Positions 1-11,557 of a DNA stretch of 64,000 nt are shown here, piece by piece. This DNA comes from Gelatoporia subvermispora B. Taxonomy: Eukaryota > Basidiomycota > Agaricomycetes > Polyporales > Gelatoporiaceae. Location of the stretch: the NCBI GenBank assembly GCA_000320605.2, contig KB445803.1, positions 1,000,617 to 1,064,616 of the forward strand. The letters run 5' to 3'. The first letter of the stretch is position 1. The number at the start of each line of letters is the position of its first letter. The translations under genes and the position numbers were made by a program. The notes beneath the pieces are model-generated. The model was not told the origin of the DNA. It ran no database searches and saw nothing but the letters and a program-made list of their open reading frames with translations.

Positions 1-754
1 CTCTTCAGCAGCTCCTCAATGCTGGATACGATGTGACAGTACGTCCTCACCATTTGTTCGCATTATCAACATACCCATTAAGTTGCTCATCTTGTAGTTC
101 GCGTCGCCGAAGGGTCAGAGGCCCAACGTTGATCCACTGTCGGAATCTCTGCTCGTTTACTTTGGCAACTGGATATCAAAGTATAAAGACAATAACCTCA
201 TCAAGCAAATGGAGGGAGACCGCAATCTCGACTCTCCGCGCCCCTTCAGTAGCATTTCCGATGAGGAACTCATTTCATTCTCTGGGGTGTTCATTCCCGG
301 AGGTCATGCGCCGCTCTCCGATCTCGGCGACAATCCTGATCTAGGACGGATTTTGCTACACTTCCATAATACTGGAAAGCCTACAGGTACTCATTATCAC
401 CCTTGTGAATTTGTTCCAAAGCTCACAATCGGTGCACTAGCCGCTATCTGTCATGGTCCCTACGCTTTCCTCTCGACGAAATACGCTCCCAATTCTCCTG
501 GCTTCGCATACAAGGGGTACAAGCTGACCTCGTGGTCTGATCAAGAGGAGAAACTAGTCGAGACTCTGAAACGCGGTGAGGTGCCGAAGGTCGAGTCCAC
601 GTTGCGGGCGGAGGGCGCAGACATGATCTCAACGCTGGGCAAGAAGGCGGGTGATATCACCGTGGACAGGGAGGTAGTCTCCGGCGCGAACCCTATGGCC
701 GCGAATGCTCTCGGTGCGAAGTTCGTGGAGATGCTACAGTCGCGTACGGCCTGA
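1..754 (+). CDS. DJ-1/PfpI family protein (Hsp31-like), 5' end cut by the window
   Basis: The window starts inside this gene. After an intron (donor near 38, acceptor near 107) the frame reads FASPKGQRP.., then a stretch with FIPGGHAPLSDLGDNPDLG, a second intron near 386-418, and the nucleophile-elbow motif AAICHGPYAFLS with the Cys-His pair expected of the DJ-1/PfpI superfamily. The C-terminal part (..VVSGANPMAANALGAKFVEML) is typical of Hsp31/glyoxalase III-like members, which protect against reactive dicarbonyls or act as chaperones. The stop is the tga ending at 754. The N-terminal glutamate-bearing segment lies outside the window, so enzyme activity cannot be judged. Family assignment is firm. 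The subfamily and substrate are inferred. Confidence 0.85.
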
Positions 755-953
755 AGGCAGGTAGATATAATGTACGTATGTACTATGTGTATTTTGTATT
801 TTATATTCTAGTTATTTTGAGACTTGCGAACTTCTCTGGGTCTCCGCCGGCGTTACCGGGCCGGCCCACGGCTCCCCGTACGCTAGACCCACTGGAATCG
901 ACTGCTCTCCAGAGACAACCACCGTCCTCGCGTTTATCGGGAATCTGTTCGAC

Positions 954-1965
954 ATGGCTGCTAACGTTTATGATGCGATTATGTTGCTGGGCGACTCGCT
1001 CACACAAGGTGGATGGCAAGCACACGGCTTCGCACAGCAGCTGGCCTGTAACTCGGCAACACATCCTTCAGCGATACCCTACTCTGACCTGCCTACTCAG
1101 ATGTCTACAATCGCAAACTGGATGTGATCAACCGTGGTATGTCTGGGTACAACACCGAGTGGATCCAGCCAGTCTTCGAGCAGGTGCGTCCCTAGATCGC
1201 GCGCTTACGGTGCTCTCATACTTCTCCTGCGCCTTTCGCTCTGTGCAATCTGCTAGTCCTTTGCGAAACAACACGAGCAGAAACACGTCCCCGCCGTTCA
1301 GCTGCTCACAATTTGGCTTGGCGCCAACGATGCCGCGCTCCCGGGTACCGCGCAGCACGTCCCACTGCCCACCTTCTCCGCGAACCTCCACAAGCTGATT
1401 CACCTGGTGACCTCGCCCTCCTCTGCGCACTACTCCCCGGGGACGCGCATCCTGCTCTTCACGCCGCCGCCCATCAATACGCATCAGTGGCGCGAACATC
1501 AGCTCGCGAAGACGCCGCCGAAGCAGCTCGACCGCGACTTTGCTGTCACGCGAAGCTACGCGCAGGCGGTGAAGGACGTCGGCGCGGCGGAGGGCGTGCC
1601 GGTGGTCGACCTGTGGACGGTGCTCTGGGAGGCGAGTGGGGAGGTGGAAGAGAACTTGAGCAAGTTCCTTACGGATGGACTACACCTGAATGAGGCGGGA
1701 TACACGGTAAGCATACCTGCGGGCTTGCGTCTCACGCAGATCTCATGATTGCGTGTAGATCCTTTTCCAGGAGATCATGACAGCCATTGAGAAACACTAC
1801 CCTGAAATACACCCTGACCGACTGAAACCCGTCTTCTCATTGTAAGTTGCACCCACTCAGGACATGGTCACGACTTCGACACAGTGCTGATGGGCCTGCA
1901 GCCATGACCAGATCGACTATGAGAACCCTCGAGCATCCCTTGTGAAGCGTAACATCTTTGAGTAA
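954..1965 (+). CDS. GDSL/SGNH esterase, isoamyl acetate-hydrolysing esterase (IAH1) family
   Basis: The predicted start MAANVYDAIMLLGDSLTQGGW sits at 954 and carries block I of the SGNH fold, with the nucleophilic Ser in GDSLT. Further on come the block II Gly region (INRGMSGYNTEW), block III with WLGANDAALPG and the catalytic dyad motif DGLHLNEAGY (block V). This order and the wording around NTEW and WLGAND match the IAH1 family, which hydrolyses short-chain acetate esters. There are several introns (donors near 1049, 1184 and 1707 among others). The end ..LVKRNIFE stop at 1965 is also typical. Expected length is about 250 residues, normal for the family. Substrate is inferred from family only. 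Confidence 0.85.
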
Positions 1966-2296
1966 ACGAACAATACGAGTATTAGACGTCGAGGATATGG
2001 ACCTACTGTGGGCGTAGACATCTCTTATCAAGCTCGGGCGATATACAGGTGATAGCTATTCCATCGAGAACATGTAACAGAAAGCGGGGCCGAAACTATT
2101 CATAGTGTGACAAGACTCGCACATACTATGCGACCGGATATACAGCAATAAGAAGAAAGGGCCGCAGAGATAATAGGCATAGAAGGTAGGCATGGAAGTG
2201 GCAGGAGCGGGTGAGGGGTAGAATGCAAAAAGTGAATGTTGTACACATTACACGAGCAAGGCGTGAGACAACAGCTAAGGTCATAGTCCATGGGCT
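1966..2296. other. Convergent intergenic spacer
   Basis: This spacer of about 330 bp lies between the 3' ends of the esterase and the HECT ligase genes. I see no credible coding sequence in it and expect two facing 3' UTRs. Confidence 0.5.
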
Positions 2297-5200
2297 TTAC
2301 TCCTGCCCGAAACCGACGGTTTCCCTGTGAACGCAGCATTAGCACCTAATATGACTCGCAAGCCAATTGACACGTACTCTACAGCCAAAGTCAGCTTCTG
2401 CTCCAACGTCGCATAATCTTTGTACGGGGGCAAATCGATGCGGTTGAAGCACGTATGACTCTTCGGCAGCTGGCTCGGGTCCCCGGACTTCTCGATAGTA
2501 AAGCGACGCGGGCCGTCCGAGCCTTGCAAGTCCTTGAAGCCGTTGACAGGAATGCGGGACGTGCCGGTAGCGAACTGGAGCAGACGAGACTTCCTCTCGG
2601 GTGGCCAGCTCCTGACGCATTTCCAGAACCACTGGACGACCTCGTCGTTGACCTCATAGCCACGATAGTCCGTGAACTTCGCCCAGTCATCACTACACCC
2701 AAATGAGTTACGCTCCTGAGGTATTCATGGTAGGGCACTTACACGTCTATCTCGGACATACCGCCGATGAGCAACTCTAGCTCGCGCTCATCGAAGACGT
2801 TAATGAGGTCCTGCGGAATCAGCTCGCTGAAGCCGGACATGAACGCCTCGAACTGGTCCTTGACACGTCGCGCGATACGGTACTCCACGACATGGTTGAC
2901 GTAGTCCTTCTTGTTATCCTCTGTCACAGGAACATCCCCACCACCGGGCTTGAGCTCGACGGTAACCATCTCGCCGAACCGTTCCTCAGTCGTGGTGAAC
3001 GTCTCATCGATGACATCCGTGATATCGTTCTCCCTGCACCTAGGTCAGTCGCTGCAAAAATCTCTACAATGTGCGGGGCTCGACTTACAGCATCCAGGTG
3101 AGACCCCGATGCAACTCAGCGTCTACACTCTCCAGGTCTGCAAGAGTAACTTTCTTTTTCAAGATCATCTTGTAGAATGCAGTGATGAAGTATGCATCCA
3201 GGAACCGGCGGTGGAAGATACCAAGACCCAAGCAGCGCCCAATGAATTTGAAGTAGTTCAAATGCTCCGGGTTGACGCCTGAGGCGGGATTGATCTGGAG
3301 AGTGTAGTTGTCGTGTGCGGAATATTCGAAGAGACAGTAGAAGGGGTTAAACATCTCATGCGAAAGCAAGAAGAAGAATTCTCTGAATGATCAGAAGTCA
3401 AGACCAATTTCCGCGAGTAATCATGCTAGTAACTTGCCTTGACAAACCACCGTAGTCAAGACCATCCTCACCATCGAACTTGATCATGAGCCGCTTCTTC
3501 AGATCATTCGGGCTCTGACGCATGATTTCCGCATAACTGTCCTCAAAGATGTGGTTTCTCCTAACTTTGATCTGGCAGTTACCAGGCTGCGCACGCATAG
3601 CAGGCTGACTACGGAAGTAGATGAGCTTCCGGCGGAAGTCACGCTTGTACTGAGGGACGTTGGCGTCGAGCGTCGAAGGCAACCGCGGATCGTCCCATGT
3701 GGTTGTCTTGGTGTTGTGGTCGACGAAGTAGACCCGCGCAGTCGATGTGAGACGCATCTCCCAGCCAGATGGGAGCGGACCGAGCTGCGAGATGGTCTGA
3801 GGCTGCAGAGCCGCATTTTGGCCGTTGGGGCCCATGACACGGATGATCGTCTGCCGACGCGGGTCGACCCAGGTAGTCGTCCGGGTGTTGTGGTCGACAT
3901 AGTACGGACGGCCCTCAGGCGTATGGCGCTCCTCCCAGCCGGCAGGCAGGGGCCCTGCCCCGCCAGTCGTAGCGTTGTTGCTTGCCGCCAGTGCTGCCGC
4001 CGCCGTGGGAGTCTGCGCAACCGCCGAGCCAGTGCGAGCCACAGTGTTGTTGTTATTGGCTTCTAGCATGTCGTCGACGAGTATACGTCGGTTGTGCTGA
4101 TCACGCGCGGCGTTCGTCTCGCCATCCTGCGTGTGTGTGTTCACAGTCTGGCTGGCGGACGGCCTGTTCCACGTCGTGCTGCGAGTGTTGTGATCCACAT
4201 AATATGTGCGTCCTAATGGGTCGATTCGGCGCTCCCAGCCTGAGGGCAGCGGGCCGTACTGGTCCTCGTGCGGGTTGAAGTTGCGCATCTGTGCGTTATT
4301 GTTGGACGCCGTCTGCGCCGTGACGCTGGCATTAGGAATCTGAGCGGCTGGCTGCGCAGCTCCAGCCGCCTGTGGAGCACTACCAGTGCTCACTGGACGG
4401 CTCGCTGTCTGCACTTGGGGCTGTACTGCCGGCTGTTGCTGCTCCGGGTCCTGAGCTGGAGAAGGAGCCACACTGGGCGTCGGCATGGGAATGTGCGCGT
4501 TGGAAGCGTCAGCTCCCGCAGCGTTTGTACTGGGAGTGCGAGATAAAGTGTTTCCAGCTGCCAGGTTGCTGCTGCTGTTGGCAGGGGACACGGAGGAGTT
4601 GCTGAGGGAAAGACCGGCAAGAGACTCGGAGACGCCGTTCACTTGTGAGGGGCCAGGGTTGCTGATGGGTGTGTTCACATTCGTGGACAGGTAGAGGATA
4701 AGCTTGCCATGGACAACTAGGTTGTCATTGGACTTCTTGAGGTCGAGTGTGAGCATCTCTGTAAGTCAGATAGATCATTGTGTTCAGGCGTGTTGGTGAT
4801 GTGATACGAGGCTCAGACACACCATGCCCTCCCATCTCCAAATCGATGACATCGCTAACCCGCACGTTGACAACACCAAGGAAACCCTGGTCCTTCTTCT
4901 TGAACTTCCGCTGATCAAAAATCTGGACAGCGATCACAGAGGACTCTTTCACGGTACTGTTACATGGGTCAACCAAAGAATTTCATGCTTGCGGCACAAG
5001 CTCACATGTCAAAACTCTCATTCCAATACGGGTTCAGTGTCTTCTTGATAACACTTGTCGTGTGCGTTTGCTCGGCATCTACAGTGATAACGGCGAACGG
5101 ATCGGGCAGACGAAAGACTTCACGCTTGGACAATCCATCCGCAGCGACAACTGGGGACTCCTGGTCAGGATCACCGTCGTCCACACGAAACTAAGACTGT

Positions 5201-5301
5201 CCCGTACCTGTGATTCGGACCTTCTTTCTGTTCGGGATGAGATTGGAATATAGGACTCTCAGGGCGAAAGAAACTCACGGTTGACCCTGCGAGGCTGACA
5301 T
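2297..5301 (-). CDS. RSP5: NEDD4/Rsp5-type HECT E3 ubiquitin ligase (C2-WW-WW-WW-HECT)
   Basis: Reading on the minus strand, exon 1 encodes only MSASQGQP (start 5301). It is followed by a C2 domain (..[30 protein letters not shown].., about 5220-4740) and a Ser/Pro/Gln-rich linker. Three WW domains come next near 4250-4160, 3950-3860 and 3780-3690, each with GWE and YxVDHNT..TTW. The HECT domain then runs to the end. The catalytic Cys is in SHTCFNR (codon 2449-2451). The last exon is only 28 nt (2297-2324). Splicing an intron that starts GTACGTG gives the conserved tail [10 protein letters not shown]. Rsp5 ubiquitinates plasma-membrane transporters, RNA polymerase II and other PY-motif or adaptor-bound substrates. 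Domain order and length are normal for the family. Confidence 0.95.
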
Positions 5302-5908
5302 AGCGTCAGGAGGAGATACGCAGGCCTGCGTATGCAGAAGGACCGCAAGGGGGGAGGTTCAGCAGAGGGAGTGCCTGGACTTTGGGATGAGCTCAGCTGA
5401 TGGTCAGCGCCGCAGCTGACACCGCAACCACTCCCTCCTATTTACCCCTGTTTGGTCCCCTTCGGCCTTTCGACCCCGTCCGAAGGCAGACATTTCTCGT
5501 ACATATGTACGAGCTACCGTCCTATTTCACATTCTTCCAGGAGGACAAAAATATCTCAAGGCAGCAGCTCATGGAAATACTTACTCAGCAGTATGACCAC
5601 TATTTTATTCGAGTGCAGGTCGCAAGTGAGCTATCTCGGGACTCGACCCAAGTGTGAGCCAGATAGGGAAGGCTCCGGTCGGATGCCAGTTATATTCTAC
5701 TTGCACCTTCGAGACAGTTGGCCGTTTTTCTCAAGGCATAATTACAAGAATAACATGTCTCCCAATGTCGCCCACAGATTTATCGTAGCAAAGGTCTGCA
5801 TGGCGACACAGCCCAATGCTCGCACGGACAGATAGGGCTACCGTTCCAACACACACGGAAGCGTGTAGAATAAGTATGATGGTGTCTGGAAATCCCTCAA
5901 GATACATT
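5302..5908. promoter_or_regulatory. Intergenic region upstream of RSP5
   Basis: About 600 bp separate the RSP5 start from the ATP12 stop, both on the minus strand, so it must hold the RSP5 promoter and the ATP12 3' end. An open frame at 5400-5657 has no recognisable domain and I do not call it a gene. Confidence 0.4.
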
Positions 5909-7026
5909 CTACAAATTTGACAGGATGCATGCGGCACTACCAAGTTGTCTCCGCACATCATGGTGATCCACGTCATGAGCTGCAGAAACATCAGCTTCGT
6001 GACTGCTGTGGTTAGCAAAGCCACTTACAGTCCTCCACCTCGCCCCACCGCTTGATCTGGCTATTGACCTCAACGTGCGATGCCAAGGCGGCATCCTCTG
6101 CCGATATCCGACCCTTGACCAACGCAAGCGCGATGAGGAACGACTTGGATGTATATGTTGCGCGTTCGATTGCTGTTATTGCCGTCAGTTCTCTTCCTGC
6201 GAGCGAAGACCCATCGCTGTGTACATACCAGCCATCTCCCACTGGTCGAATTCAGCCATAACCTTATCGAATTTCTGCAGAGTCTCTGGAGGCTGTGAAG
6301 TGAAGAGCAGCGAGTCCGACGTCTGGATGTCAACGCCAAATTCGGAACATGCCCACTCCAGGAGCGGCTTCCAATGTGCTTCTTGGAGTGTTACGAGGGC
6401 GTCCGGCTCACTTTCGTGGTAGCTAGAACGGTATCAGAGACTAGAATATGTTGCGTCAAGGGGATATTCTACCAGATCGTATCCGTATCAAGGTACTTCA
6501 GAAGTAGTGACCGGACTTCGCTTCTTGATTTTTCGTCCGTGAAGGCGTCAATGGCCCGTGAAGCCAGAGAAGTCTAAAAAAAGTTTTTAGGAAATAGCGG
6601 ATAGTAGACAAGTCGAGCATCCGCACCACAGGAAGTGCATGAGGCTTCAGTAACGTCTCCTGGTTTTCCCATTCCGTCGCGATCAAGGCAGCGACGAGCC
6701 GCTTGTGCTGAGGTAGAAGCAATGGCTTGCCGCCTGGTGTCCTCAGAGGACGCTTGTCTAGTGTGATTGCAAGCCCGTTATCCCGGGACTCGATCCCGAC
6801 TGATTTCCAGAACCGCTTGAGCGTCACTTCGGCCCCTGCGAAAAGTTGAGACGTCGCCTCTTCCAAGAGCGGAGGGTGACTCACGGTTTGTAGCGGCTGC
6901 TGCTTGCTCTGACGTTGCAATGGAAGCTTGACCCCGTGCAAGCCATACCCTCTGAGGAAGGCGCGACTGTCCGCATACGGCTGTGCTGCGTGCCGCGAAG
7001 GAGAGGGCCCGACGGGCGGCGAACAT
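5909..7026 (-). CDS. ATP12: ATP12 family F1-ATPase assembly chaperone, mitochondrial
   Basis: The start at 7026 opens with MFAARRALSFAARSTAVCG, an Arg/Ala/Ser-rich stretch without acidic residues that fits a mitochondrial targeting peptide. The body has the ATP12 signature: LKRFWKSVGIES..GLAITLDKRPLRTPGGKPLLLP followed by ALIATEWENQETLLKPHALPVVRM. The middle part (DAFTDEKSRSEVRSLLLKYLDTDT) and the C-terminal part (ITAIERATYTSKSFLIALALVKGRIS) follow across introns. The final exon is reached through a 50-nt intron and ends ..RRQLGSAACILSNL at 5909. Atp12 binds free F1 alpha subunits in the matrix and hands them to the assembling F1 hexamer. It is divergent from MSH3, with 197 bp between start codons. 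Confidence 0.93.
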
Positions 7027-7223
7027 AGTGGCTGAGAGGAGGAAGTATGAGGAAATATGTCGCACGTGACCGAACGCGTCGCGCTCATTGGCGCAAACAC
7101 GTGACAACGCGCAAGTGATCTGCCTCCTTTCTTGGTTGCTGACGGTGGCTGAACTGTACCCTCTTTTTGCTTTTTGCTTATCTTTTCTTGCATACCCCGG
7201 AATTTACACGACCTATTCTCCTC
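7027..7223. promoter_or_regulatory. Bidirectional promoter between ATP12 and MSH3
   Basis: Only 197 bp lie between the two divergent start codons, so the promoters must overlap. A pyrimidine-rich stretch (ctctttttgctttttgctta) lies about 60 bp before the MSH3 start. No TATA box is obvious. The call rests on geometry alone. Confidence 0.5.
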
Positions 7224-10200
7224 ATGAAGAGATTGAACAGGACTGCATCGGACAAATCCAAGAGTCAATCGACTATATCTTCCTTCTTCCGATCACCGGG
7301 CCAACAGTCTCAAAGCAGTGCCCAAGAGAAGAGGCCCAGCTCGCCCATTGACTTGACCATCGATTCTGATACAGAGGTTCCGCCTTCCAAACGACAACGG
7401 ACAGCTAGCGCCTTCTTTTCCAGCCAGCCAGCTGCTGCCAATGCCAGCTCATCTAGCGCTCCAAGAGACCGCGCAGGCTTCGCAGATCATTGGCGCTTCA
7501 CGCACGATGCAAATAGCGATCAACCAACACCACCGCACCACACACGGGAGCATGAGCGAGCCAAGCGCATTCTTAAGGACAGCAGCTTCTTTAGGCGAAG
7601 GAACGAAGTGCGCGAGGACCCTAGCGCAGACGGTGCAGACGATCTGGGAATAGCAGAAGAGACAGACGGGGATGCTCCGGCTGAAAATACAGGGGACGAG
7701 TCGGACGCAGAGTTCTCACAGCTCCTGAGCCATTTTTCCAATTCAAATGCCAAAGGGAAGGGTAAAGCGTCGGCTCAGAAACGCGCGACAAAGGCGTCAA
7801 AAGTTGAAATTGGCCCAAGTGGTGAAGCGTATACCCCGCTGGAACTCCAGGTATGTTTGCGTCCCTCCTGGTGACACACCATGTTTCATATGTATTAGAT
7901 CCGGGATCTCAAAGCTAAATATCCTGGCATTCTGCTGATGGTCGAAGTGGGTTACAAGATTATATTCTACGAAGACGACGCCAGGGTTAGTATCGTGTTT
8001 ACTAAACACACTCGACCAGTCTTATTTTGTTGTTAGATTGCGTCGAAAGAACTTGGCATAATGTGTTACCCGAAGCGCAACTTTATGCAAGCTTCAATAC
8101 CCGTGCACCGGAAAGAGGTTCATCTCAAAAAGTAACACCTCGTCATACCAGTCACTCGACGTGCTGAGCCGACGTTTTGTCAGGCTTCTGTCACAAGGCT
8201 ACAAGGTCGGAATCGTAGAGCAAACGGAGACTGCCGCACTCAAGAAGGTTGGAGACAACCGAGGGGCGCCGTTTACGCGGGAGCTCAATCACTTGTACAC
8301 GTCCGCAACGTCAGTAGGATCATACCGTTACATTGTCAGGGGAGTTAGTTGACGTGTGCTCTCAGCTATGTCGACGCCTTGAATTCGGTCGACGACTTGG
8401 AACCAACCTCTCCACCTTCACTGATGTGCCTTGTCGAGAGTCTTCGTGGAGGCATGAGTGTTGACGAGCGTGTGAGCGTCGCGATAGTTGTCATCACTCC
8501 GAGCACGGGAGATGTCATTTGGGACGAGTTCGAAGGTAAGCCTGTTGCGTTTTTGCCCATTATATCTTGTCACACCAGCAATAGATAATAGCATGCGAAT
8601 CGAGCTAGAGGTATGTTTGGATCGTGGGTTTGTGTTGAATGATTGCTGCCCGAAATACTCATTCTTTATATAGACAAGAATGGTCCATATGAGGCCACAA
8701 GAACTACTCTTACCAGCATCTAAACTGAGTAGATCGACGGAGAAGCTTATATCCTACACCGCCGAGTATGTCAAGCGGAATTAACACGTCACTGTCTCTC
8801 ATAACGTACACACAGGAATGCAGTCTCAGACCAGAAGATTCGCATAGAGCGATATGAAGACGCCTTATCCTACACCGATGCGTTTTCCGTTCTGTCAAAA
8901 TTCTACGCAGATGATACCAAATTTGCCGCTGCTTCGGAGGGATTCACCAGTGGTTTGCACCTTCATCGGTTATTCAATTGCAATAAAAATATTGAAATTG
9001 CCTAGGAAAACTGATGGCCTCCATCGCGGATTTCCCCAAGCAGGCCGCTATGGCACTAGCTCACTCAGTGCAATATTTATCCGGTTTTGGAGTCGAAGAT
9101 TGTCTCCTGGAAACCAAATTCTTTGCCAAGTTCACGGAGCGCACACACATGCTACTCAATGGAAATACCCTCACGAATTTGTGAGTGACTTGCAATGACC
9201 CAGTGGTAAACATGATGCATCATGGCTGATTCGCGCAGAGAGATATATCGGAATGAGACGGATTATACCCCAAAGGGCTCATTAATGTGGATATTGGATC
9301 GTACTACTACAAAGTTCGGCGCAAGGACACTTCGTCAGTGGGTGGGCAGACCATTGGTCGATTCGACGTAAGTCAGGAGCCTCGAGGGCCACCCGACCGT
9401 ATCTGACACTACGAGCAACAGCGTTCTGCGACAGAGGGCAGAAGCAATAGACGAAATCATTCGTGATACCTCGCCTAGACTCACGCTACTTCGTCAGTTA
9501 CTGAAGCGTCTGCCTGATCTTGCGAGAGGGCTATGTCGAATACAATACGGGAAGGTATCTGGATCTCTCCTAACGTTTCGAGAATTTGTCGCTGATAGCA
9601 ACACAGTGCACACCTCAAGAACTAGCCGTCCTTCTCAGAGCATTTGAGCGTATTGCTGCGACATTCAACGCAGCTGACCCCGGTGCCCGCCCTTCGTTCA
9701 AGTCACAGCTGCTTAATGATATTTTTACTACCCTCCCAAAGTTGAAAGAGCCTATACTCTCTCTACTTGAGGACGTAGACCTGAAGAAGGCGTCAGAGGG
9801 AGACAAGGAACAGATGTGGTCCGATCTAGAGAAGTATCCTGAAATGGATAACCTGACACTAGTAAGTCAACCGAGTTTCTCCATTAGTATCGTGTTCAGT
9901 TTACTGTTATTACAGTCAATTCAGGTGCTGGAGACGGAGTTGATGGACGAGCTGAAGAATAGTATGTCAGTCTTTCGTCTCTCAATTACTTGATAATGAC
10001 GAACGGCGATGCAGTTCGAAAGATTCTGAAAAAACCAGCACTCACATACACCGCAAACGCCGGAGAGGAAGTGAGTATCGAGAATCTACTTGCGAACGGG
10101 TTCCTGACAACCCGGCCCGCAGTATCTCATAGAAGTCAAGAAGAATGAGAACAGAGAGATACCGCCACAATGGACCATGGTGTCGGGGTAAGTGTATCGT

Positions 10201-11557
10201 GTTCTCAGGTCAAATACGGATGCCTACCTCATTCCCTATCTAGTACACGGTCTGTCCGCCGGTTTCGTACGCCTGAGCTAATTCAGGTGCTCGCAAAGCG
10301 TGCACAATGCAAAGAGGCCTTGGCCGCAGAGGCGCAGCGGATATATCTCGCGTTTCTAAAACGCATATCGCAAGAACATTACGGCCTCTTGCGAGATACC
10401 GTCAACAAGTTAGCCGTTGCGGATTGTTTATTGAGCTTAGCGCAAGTAGCACTCCTGGAAGGCTACACGAAGCCGGTGTTTACGCAGGCTGGGGGACTAG
10501 AGATAGTCGAAGGCAGGCATCCGATGGTTGAAGTCCTCACATCGGCTCCTTTCGTCCCGAACACTGTACGTATGGGCGAGGGGGAACCAGGGAGTATCGT
10601 CATCACTGGTCCGAATATGGGTGGCAAGAGTTCAGCGGTCCGAATGATCGCCCTCTGTGCAATCGTGCGTTTGTTTGGATTGATCTCGTGCACAATTGAG
10701 TTGCTCATCTCTTGTGAAAAACGCGACCTTGTAGATGGCCCAGATCGGCTCTTACGTACCTGCAAAATCGATGAAACTCGGACTCATGGATAGTATACTG
10801 ACACGGATGGGCGGTGAGCGGGTCCCGCACTTACGTTTTCACGTGTCCATTGATAACACATCAGCGTCCGACGAGCTGTCGCGAGGGCGGTCTACCTTCA
10901 TGGTAGAGATGCAGGAGACGAGCGATATTTTGCACATTGCGACGTCTAGGTCGTTAGTGATTCTCGATGAATTAGGCAGGGGGACTTCTACTTTCGATGG
11001 GGTATGTCGAAGCACATTCTCATATACGCAAAGGCTGATCGCTGAATCAAGATGGCTGTTGCGAGTGCTGTTCTGCAACATCTTGTCGAGAACAGGAAAT
11101 GCAAGACCCTGTTCATCACACACTACCCACATGTTGCGATAGATCTGGAGCGCCGATTCCCTCATGACGTCAGGAACATGCACATGGGCTTCACAGAAGA
11201 TACGCGGATCGATGGCACGCGAGAAGTCACCTTTCTATATCGTCTCACACCGGGCATTACGACAGAGTCGTTCGGTGTGGAATGCGCCCGTCTGGCCGGC
11301 CTGCCGGAGAGCATACTCAGATTGGCGACTGAAAAGGCTCGCAGCATGCAAGACGCGACAGAACAACGCATCAGGCGCAACAAGTGCGTATTTTGAAAAC
11401 AACATATATTCTAGCGCAGTGCTGACCTACATGATGCCCCTCTAGATTGCGTAGATGTGTGCGGCTTGTATCCTCCATATCGGGGCCGCCTTCGGACACA
11501 CCCGAAGAGCTTTTGGGGCACATTGAGATTCTAGGACTCCGTGATGTGCGGAAATAA
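7224..11557 (+). CDS. MSH3: DNA mismatch repair protein Msh3
   Basis: The start at 7224 gives [20 protein letters not shown] followed by FFRSP, a QxxxxxFF-like PCNA-binding box expected at the N terminus of Msh3/Msh6. A disordered, acidic region follows. The MutS I domain ([22 protein letters not shown]..) and the Msh3-type mismatch-contact segment ([21 protein letters not shown]) come next, then the lever and clamp domains (about 8.8-10.2 kb). The ATPase has Walker [16 protein letters not shown] (about 10608-10650) and Walker [18 protein letters not shown] (about 10951-11000), followed by FITHYPHVA. The stop is at 11557 after ..[10 protein letters not shown]. Many short introns interrupt it and the product is roughly 1,100 residues. 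With Msh2 it forms MutS-beta, which recognises insertion/deletion loops. The contact segment favours Msh3 over Msh6. Confidence 0.95.

Noticed and set aside
5400..5835. Two overlapping plus-strand frames between RSP5 and ATP12
   Set aside because: No domains or intron logic. They occupy the only space available for the RSP5 promoter.
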